From: Streptomyces sp. NBC_00510 | GTDB lineage: Bacteria > Actinomycetota > Actinomycetes > Streptomycetales > Streptomycetaceae | Assembly: GCA_036013505.1 (NCBI GenBank) | Contig: CP107851.1 | Location: 992,001 to 1,056,000, forward strand | Direction of reading: 5' to 3' | DNA: 64,000 nucleotides | Shown: piece by piece, positions 59,848-64,000 of the stretch | How the letters are laid out: the number at the start of each line of letters is the position of its first letter | Position numbering within the stretch: the stretch's first letter is position 1 | The notes under the pieces: model-generated | What the model was told of the DNA's origin: nothing | Databases searched by the model: none | What the model saw: only the letters and a program-made list of their open reading frames with translations | Position numbers and translations under genes: made by a program

Positions 59848-61800
59848 TCAGACTTCCGGCGCCGGGGCGGGCTCCCCCGCGGCACCCGGGGTGGTGGGCA
59901 TCCAGACGCGCATTGTGGAGGGCCCGCGGCTCGCCCAGGTGAGGTACGGCACCAGTGTCAGCTCCGTGCGCTCACCGGCCGGGACCGGGGGGCGGTCGTG
60001 CGCGTAGGGCCACCACCCCGTGGCGTGCGCGGCGGTCAGCTCACCCGCGACGACCACCCGGTCGTCCTCCCCGTCGCGCGGCGGGACGGAGGGGTCCACG
60101 GCGACCGCGTCGACGTCGCGGCCGTCCGGGAGGTCGGGGGACTCGACGCAGTAGACCACGGGGCCGCGCTCCAGGGCGATCGCGCCCCGTACCGCGTCGA
60201 CCCGCGGGTCGGGGTGCACCCACCGGGGGGCGACGGGGAGTTCGAGGCGGACCTCGTCGCCGGGGCGCAGCGTCCCCGGGACGACGGCCATGCCGGGCGG
60301 TACGGGCCCGCGCTGTCCGTCGGGGGTCACGAGCCGGGCCCCCGCGCCCGCCCAGCCGGGCACGCGCAGGGACAGGCTCCACCGCGCCGCGGGCGCCTCG
60401 TCGACGGTGACGGCGACCGTGCCGTCCGCGGGGTAGCCGGTCCGCACGCGCAGCGCGAGGCGTTCCCCGCCGGCCGTGCGGGTGGTGATCTCGGCGTCGG
60501 CGTACTGGAAAAGCTGCAGCCCGTCGGCGTCGGCGGTGGCGACGTAGCCGTCGAGCGCGGCCAAGGTGCGCGCCACGTTCGGCAGGCAGCAGGAGACGGC
60601 GAACCACGGGGCGCGCAGGCCGGATTCGGGGCGCGGGCGGTCGCTGTCGTGCAGGGGGACGGTCCGGCGCACGCGCTGGTGGAGGGTGTTGGCGTAGAAG
60701 AAGGAGCGGCCGTCGTCCGCGGGCGAGGTGGCGATGACGTTGTAGAGGGTGCGTTCGGCGAGGTCGGCGTAGCGGGGGTCGCCGGTCGCCAGCAGGAGGC
60801 GCCAGCTGAGCATGACCGAGGCGACGGAGGCGCAGGTCTCGGAGTAGGCGCGGTCCGGGGGCAGGACGAAGTCCTCGCCGAACCCCTCGTCGCTGTGGTG
60901 GGAGCCCATGCCCCCGGTGAGGTAGGTGCGGCGGGCGGTGGCGTGCTCCCACTGCCGGACGACGGCGGCGAGCAGTGCGTCGTCGCCGGTCTCGACGGCC
61001 ACGTCGACGGCGCCGGACGCCAGGTACAGGGCCCGGACGGCGTGCCCGTGCAGGGTGTGCGCCCGCCGTACGGGGACGTCGTCCTGGAAGTACCCGGGGC
61101 CGAACTCGCCCCCTGCCAAGGTGCCGTGGCCGCGGCGGTCGAGGAAGAGGGCGGCCTGGTCGAGGTAGCGGCGTTCGCCGGTGGCACGGTGGAGTTCGGT
61201 CAGCGCGGTCTCGATCTCGGGGTGCCCGCACAGACCGGGGTTGGCGCCCCCGGGTCCGAAGACGTGGCAGATGTGGTCGGCGGCGCGGATCGCCGCCTTG
61301 GCCAGCGCGCCGTCGCCGCGGGTGCGCAGCTGGGCCACGCCGGCCTGGATGAGGTGGCCGGAGCAGTAGAGCTCGTGGCCCCATTCGAGGTCGCTGTAGC
61401 GCGGTGGCCGGCCGGGGTGCCCGAAGGCCGTGTTCAGGTAGCCGTCGGCCTCCTGGGCGGCGACGACGGTGTCGGTGAGGTCGTCGACGGCGGCGTCGAG
61501 GGCGCTGCCGGGGGTGCGGGCCGCCTCCCACACCATGGCTTCGAGGAGCTTGTAGACCTCGGAGTCGGAGAACTCCCGTCCCCGGCGGCGTTCGCCGAGG
61601 GGGCCGCCCTTCGCGGCGACGCGGAAGTTGTCGATCCAGCCGACGCGTTCCATCCACTGCCGGCAGTGGTCGAGGGTGGCGGAGGCGTTGACCTGCTGGC
61701 GTCGGGCCCAGAAGCCGCCGGTGATGCGGACTTCACCGAGGCCGAGAGGACGTCGGCTGCCGTGGGTGGGCAGCACGGGAGCCGGGATCGGCTGTGTCAT
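59848..61800 (-). CDS. GH127 beta-L-arabinofuranosidase
   Basis: 650 residues, no signal peptide, so cytoplasmic. It shows an (alpha/alpha)6-barrel family pattern (YKLLEAMVWEAARTPGS, EADGYLNTAF, GHELYCSGHLIQAGVA, ERTLYNVIATS). The zinc-thiolate catalytic set of GH127 is present: SETCAS with Glu321 and Cys323, and SCCLPN with Cys404 and Cys405. Spacing is near that of the characterised bifidobacterial enzyme (E-x-C, about 80 residues, CC). It would split imported beta-L-arabinofuranosides. Last gene of the importer operon, 33 nt after the permease stop. Confidence 0.92.
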   Translation of the reverse strand: MTQPIPAPVLPTHGSRRPLGLGEVRITGGFWARRQQVNASATLDHCRQWMERVGWIDNFRVAAKGGPLGERRRGREFSDSEVYKLLEAMVWEAARTPGSALDAAVDDLTDTVVAAQEADGYLNTAFGHPGRPPRYSDLEWGHELYCSGHLIQAGVAQLRTRGDGALAKAAIRAADHICHVFGPGGANPGLCGHPEIETALTELHRATGERRYLDQAALFLDRRGHGTLAGGEFGPGYFQDDVPVRRAHTLHGHAVRALYLASGAVDVAVETGDDALLAAVVRQWEHATARRTYLTGGMGSHHSDEGFGEDFVLPPDRAYSETCASVASVMLSWRLLLATGDPRYADLAERTLYNVIATSPADDGRSFFYANTLHQRVRRTVPLHDSDRPRPESGLRAPWFAVSCCLPNVARTLAALDGYVATADADGLQLFQYADAEITTRTAGGERLALRVRTGYPADGTVAVTVDEAPAARWSLSLRVPGWAGAGARLVTPDGQRGPVPPGMAVVPGTLRPGDEVRLELPVAPRWVHPDPRVDAVRGAIALERGPVVYCVESPDLPDGRDVDAVAVDPSVPPRDGEDDRVVVAGELTAAHATGWWPYAHDRPPVPAGERTELTLVPYLTWASRGPSTMRVWMPTTPGAAGEPAPAPEV

Positions 61801-61833
61801 GGGGTCTCTTTCGGTCGTGGAGCCGGGGCGGGG

Positions 61834-62655
61834 TCAGCCTTTGAGCGCGCCGGACATGAAGCCGCGGATGTAGTGCCGCTGCAGGAGCAGGAAGAGCACG
61901 AGACAGGGCAGGGCCAGGACAACGACCCCCGCCTCGGTCGTCCCGTAGTCGATGGCCCCCATGGACCGCTGGCGCAGGTTGGCGATGGCCAGGGGCAGCG
62001 GCGCCTTGGCGCTGTCGGAGATCAGGATCAGCGGGGCGATGAAGTCGTTCCACGCGGCGAGGAAGGCGAACAGCCCCACGGTGACCAGGCCGGGCCACAC
62101 CGCGGGCAGGAGGATGCGGAGCAGGGCCTTGGCCGTGCCGCAGCCGTCGACGAGCGCGGACTCCTCGAGTTCGTGCGGTACCGACTCGAAGGAGATCCGC
62201 ATCATGAAGGTGGCGAACGGGAGTTGGTAGACCGTCAGCACCAGACTCAGCCCGAACAGCGAGTTCTGCAGGCCCAGGTCGCCCAGCAGCACGTACAGCG
62301 GGATCAGCAGGGTGGCGTACGGGACCATGAGGATGGCGAGGGTGAGCAGGAACAGGGCGTTCTTCCCGGGGAAGGTGAAGCGCGCGAAGGCGTAGCCGCC
62401 CATGAGGGAGACGAGCAGGGTGAGGGCCACCGTCAGCAGCGAGACGAGGGTGGAGTTCCACAGGTACTGCGCCAGTCCCGCGTCGTAGTGCAGGAGCGAG
62501 CGGTAGTTGCCGAGCCCGTAGCCCGACTGCTGCGCGGTGCCGGGCTGCCCGCTGACGGAGGCCCACGCGCTCCAGGCCAGCGGGAACAGGAAGAGCGCGG
62601 CCAGCCCTCCGACGAGGACGTGGTGGGGGGTGCGGCCGAGGCCGTGGGGTTTCAT
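61834..62655 (-). CDS. Carbohydrate ABC transporter permease (MalG type)
   Basis: 273 residues, six membrane helices. The EAA loop of CUT1 permeases reads ELEESALVDGCGTAKALLRILLPAVWPGL, and the C-terminus ends as usual (LLLQRHYIRGFMSGALKG). Second permease of the operon, 16 nt after the MalF-type gene. The ATPase is not in the operon; CUT1 importers in Streptomyces commonly use the shared ATPase MsiK (known for the genus, not seen here). Confidence 0.92.
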   Translation of the reverse strand: MKPHGLGRTPHHVLVGGLAALFLFPLAWSAWASVSGQPGTAQQSGYGLGNYRSLLHYDAGLAQYLWNSTLVSLLTVALTLLVSLMGGYAFARFTFPGKNALFLLTLAILMVPYATLLIPLYVLLGDLGLQNSLFGLSLVLTVYQLPFATFMMRISFESVPHELEESALVDGCGTAKALLRILLPAVWPGLVTVGLFAFLAAWNDFIAPLILISDSAKAPLPLAIANLRQRSMGAIDYGTTEAGVVVLALPCLVLFLLLQRHYIRGFMSGALKG

Positions 62656-62671
62656 GGCGGGTCCCTGTCCG

Positions 62672-63652
62672 CTAGGTGTCCGTGCCGCGCAGTCCGCGGA
62701 ACTGGGCGACGTTGAGGATCAGCAGCACGGCCAGCACGACGACGGACAGCGCGGCCGCGGCCCCGAGGTCGAGCCGCTGGAACGCCTCCCGGTAGATCAG
62801 GGAGACCACCGTCATGGTGCTGTTGTCGGGTCCGCCCTTGGTGAGGATGAAGAACTGGTCGAAGGCGAGCAGTGAGCCGGTGACCGACAGCAGCAGTGTC
62901 AGCGCGAGCGAGGGCCGCAGCAGCGGCAGGGTGATGCTGCGGAAGGTCTGCCAGCGTCCGGCGCCGTCCATCCGCGCCGCCTCGTAGACGTCCTGCGGGA
63001 TGCGCTGGAGTCCGACCAGCAGGATCAGCATGTAGAAGCCGGCGTACTTCCAGACGATGAGGGCGACGGTGGACCACAGGGCGGCGGTCGGGGTGCCGAG
63101 GAACGAGACGGGACCGTCGACGAGGCCGAGCCTCTCCAGGAGCGGGCTGATCGGGCCGACGTTGGGGCTGTACATGCCGAGGAACAGCAGCGACGCGGAG
63201 GCCAGCCCGAGCGCGCTGGGCAGGAAGAAGACCGTGCGGAACAGTCCCGTCCCGGGACGGGTCTCCTGGACCAGCAGCGCGAGCAGGAGGGCGAGTCCGA
63301 GCAGCAGGACCGTGACGAGCGCGGTGTAGGTGAGGGTGAAGCGGACGGCGGGCCACAGCAGGTCGTCGCCGGCGGCCTCGGTGAAGTTGTCCGGCGCGTT
63401 GAGGCCCCGGTTCCCGGCCAGCAGCGGCCAGTCGCTCAGGGATATCCGGCCGACCAGGACCAGCGGCACCACGAAGAAGACCACGACGAACACGCCGGTC
63501 GGTGCCGCGTAGCCGATGCCCTGTGCCGGGCGGGTCCGCCACCAGGGGCCGCGGTGGACGGGGCGTCCCTTCCCGGTCCCGGACGGGGACCGGGAAGGCG
63601 GCTCCCCGCCGGGCGCCGGGGAGCCGGAGCCGCGCGATCGCGCGAGCAGCAT
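62672..63652 (-). CDS. Carbohydrate ABC transporter permease (MalF type)
   Basis: 326 residues. A Pro/Ser/Arg-rich cytoplasmic leader of about 35 residues precedes six membrane helices. The EAA loop reads DVYEAARMDGAGRWQTFRSITLPLLRP. It starts 5 nt after the stop of the binding-protein gene, showing a tight operon. It pairs with the MalG-type permease to import an oligosaccharide, probably an L-arabinofuranoside because of the GH127 gene downstream. Confidence 0.92.
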   Translation of the reverse strand: MLLARSRGSGSPAPGGEPPSRSPSGTGKGRPVHRGPWWRTRPAQGIGYAAPTGVFVVVFFVVPLVLVGRISLSDWPLLAGNRGLNAPDNFTEAAGDDLLWPAVRFTLTYTALVTVLLLGLALLLALLVQETRPGTGLFRTVFFLPSALGLASASLLFLGMYSPNVGPISPLLERLGLVDGPVSFLGTPTAALWSTVALIVWKYAGFYMLILLVGLQRIPQDVYEAARMDGAGRWQTFRSITLPLLRPSLALTLLLSVTGSLLAFDQFFILTKGGPDNSTMTVVSLIYREAFQRLDLGAAAALSVVVLAVLLILNVAQFRGLRGTDT

Positions 63653-63657
63653 GTCGG

Positions 63658-64000
63658 TCAGTCCTTCAGGGACTCGGTGATGGCCTTGTTGTCCGCGTCG
63701 ACCTTCGACGGGTCACCGAACACGGCGTCCCGCATCAGGGCCAGCCACGGCCCGTTGGGGTCGTTGAAGGTCTGGCCGAACTTCTCGGCGAAGGGCGTCG
63801 TGCCCTTGGCCACCAGGGTGTTGATCATCACCTGGCGGGGGTCGGCCTTGGCGTACTTGTTCTCGGCCAGGTCGGTGCGGGCGACGATGTCCTTGTGGGC
63901 GGCGAGCACCTCGACCTGGGCCTCGTCGCCGAGCGACCACGCGAGGAAGTTCCAGGCCTGGCCGGCCTTCTTGCTGGTGGCCGAGATGCCGAGCGAGTCA
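63658..64000 (-). CDS. Extracellular sugar-binding protein, C-terminal part (runs off window)
   Basis: Only the last 113 or so residues are inside the window; the frame is open to the edge. DSLGISATSKKAGQAWNFLAWSLGDEAQ is the typical late helix of SBP_bac_1 (CUT1) binding proteins, followed by NTLVAKGTTPFAEKFGQTFNDPNGPW. First gene of the operon as far as visible. It would deliver the sugar to the two permeases. The signal peptide and N-lobe lie beyond the window. Confidence 0.85.
   Translation of the reverse strand, partial: DSLGISATSKKAGQAWNFLAWSLGDEAQVEVLAAHKDIVARTDLAENKYAKADPRQVMINTLVAKGTTPFAEKFGQTFNDPNGPWLALMRDAVFGDPSKVDADNKAITESLKD

Overview
The window reads as chromosomal DNA from Streptomyces or a close actinobacterial relative. 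It has very high GC content, strong third-position GC bias and frequent GTG/TTG starts. Typical Streptomyces families are present: PAS/GAF/SpoIIE-type phosphatases, LacI-controlled sugar ABC loci, large secreted S8 and GH proteins, IS5-type elements, and P450s beside small hypothetical proteins. No rRNA, tRNA or CRISPR was seen. The mix of secreted hydrolases, regulators, IS elements and gene remnants suggests an accessory, arm-like chromosome region.

Layout. 1-9.5 kb: a truncated secreted metallophosphoesterase; a PAS/GAF protein with a SpoIIE-like domain that has lost catalytic acids; an alpha/beta hydrolase stub; WrbA; and a LysR gene divergent from an NTF2-like/quinone-reductase pair. 9.6-14.2 kb: a giant secreted subtilisin. 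14.5-17 kb: cytochrome bd oxidase (cydAB). 17.2-25 kb: a fructan locus with LacI regulator, FrcABC-like fructose importer, divergent PfkB kinase, and a secreted GH32 levanase/inulinase with two C-terminal beta-sandwich modules. Two identically built double operators tie the importer/kinase region and the GH32 gene together. 25.4-34.8 kb: a second sugar locus with a secreted PA14-GH2-LamG enzyme, a four-gene importer in YtfQ-YtfR-YtfT-YjfF order (galactofuranose type) and its own LacI regulator.

34.8-39 kb is a decayed zone. It holds a histidine kinase whose N-terminus looks like the first residues of a lost response regulator, a truncated IS5 element, an SDR gene with one clear and one possible frameshift, a TetR gene sharing an operator with that SDR, and a SpoIIE 3' remnant. 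39.6-46.9 kb: a TetR gene, an SGNH hydrolase, a small gene pair next to a P450, an unknown protein, and an intact PAS-PAS-GAF-SpoIIE-HATPase regulator. 46.9-52.7 kb: an MFS exporter with divergent ArsR (two dyads), an FHA-flavin monooxygenase fusion, and a divergent EamA exporter/LysR pair. An intact 1,009-bp IS5-family element (CTAG duplication) sits exactly at the LysR stop codon.

53.9-64 kb: a small membrane protein, a Tat-exported metallophosphoesterase with a LamG domain, a PAS-SpoIIE phosphatase, an alpha/beta hydrolase, a threonine-synthase-like enzyme, and an ABC importer operon ending in GH127 beta-L-arabinofuranosidase (the substrate-binding protein runs off the window). Three loci therefore deal with sugars available as furanosides (fructan, probably galactofuranosides, L-arabinofuranosides), each with its own importer. 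All functional calls come from motifs and context read by eye; no database search was run.
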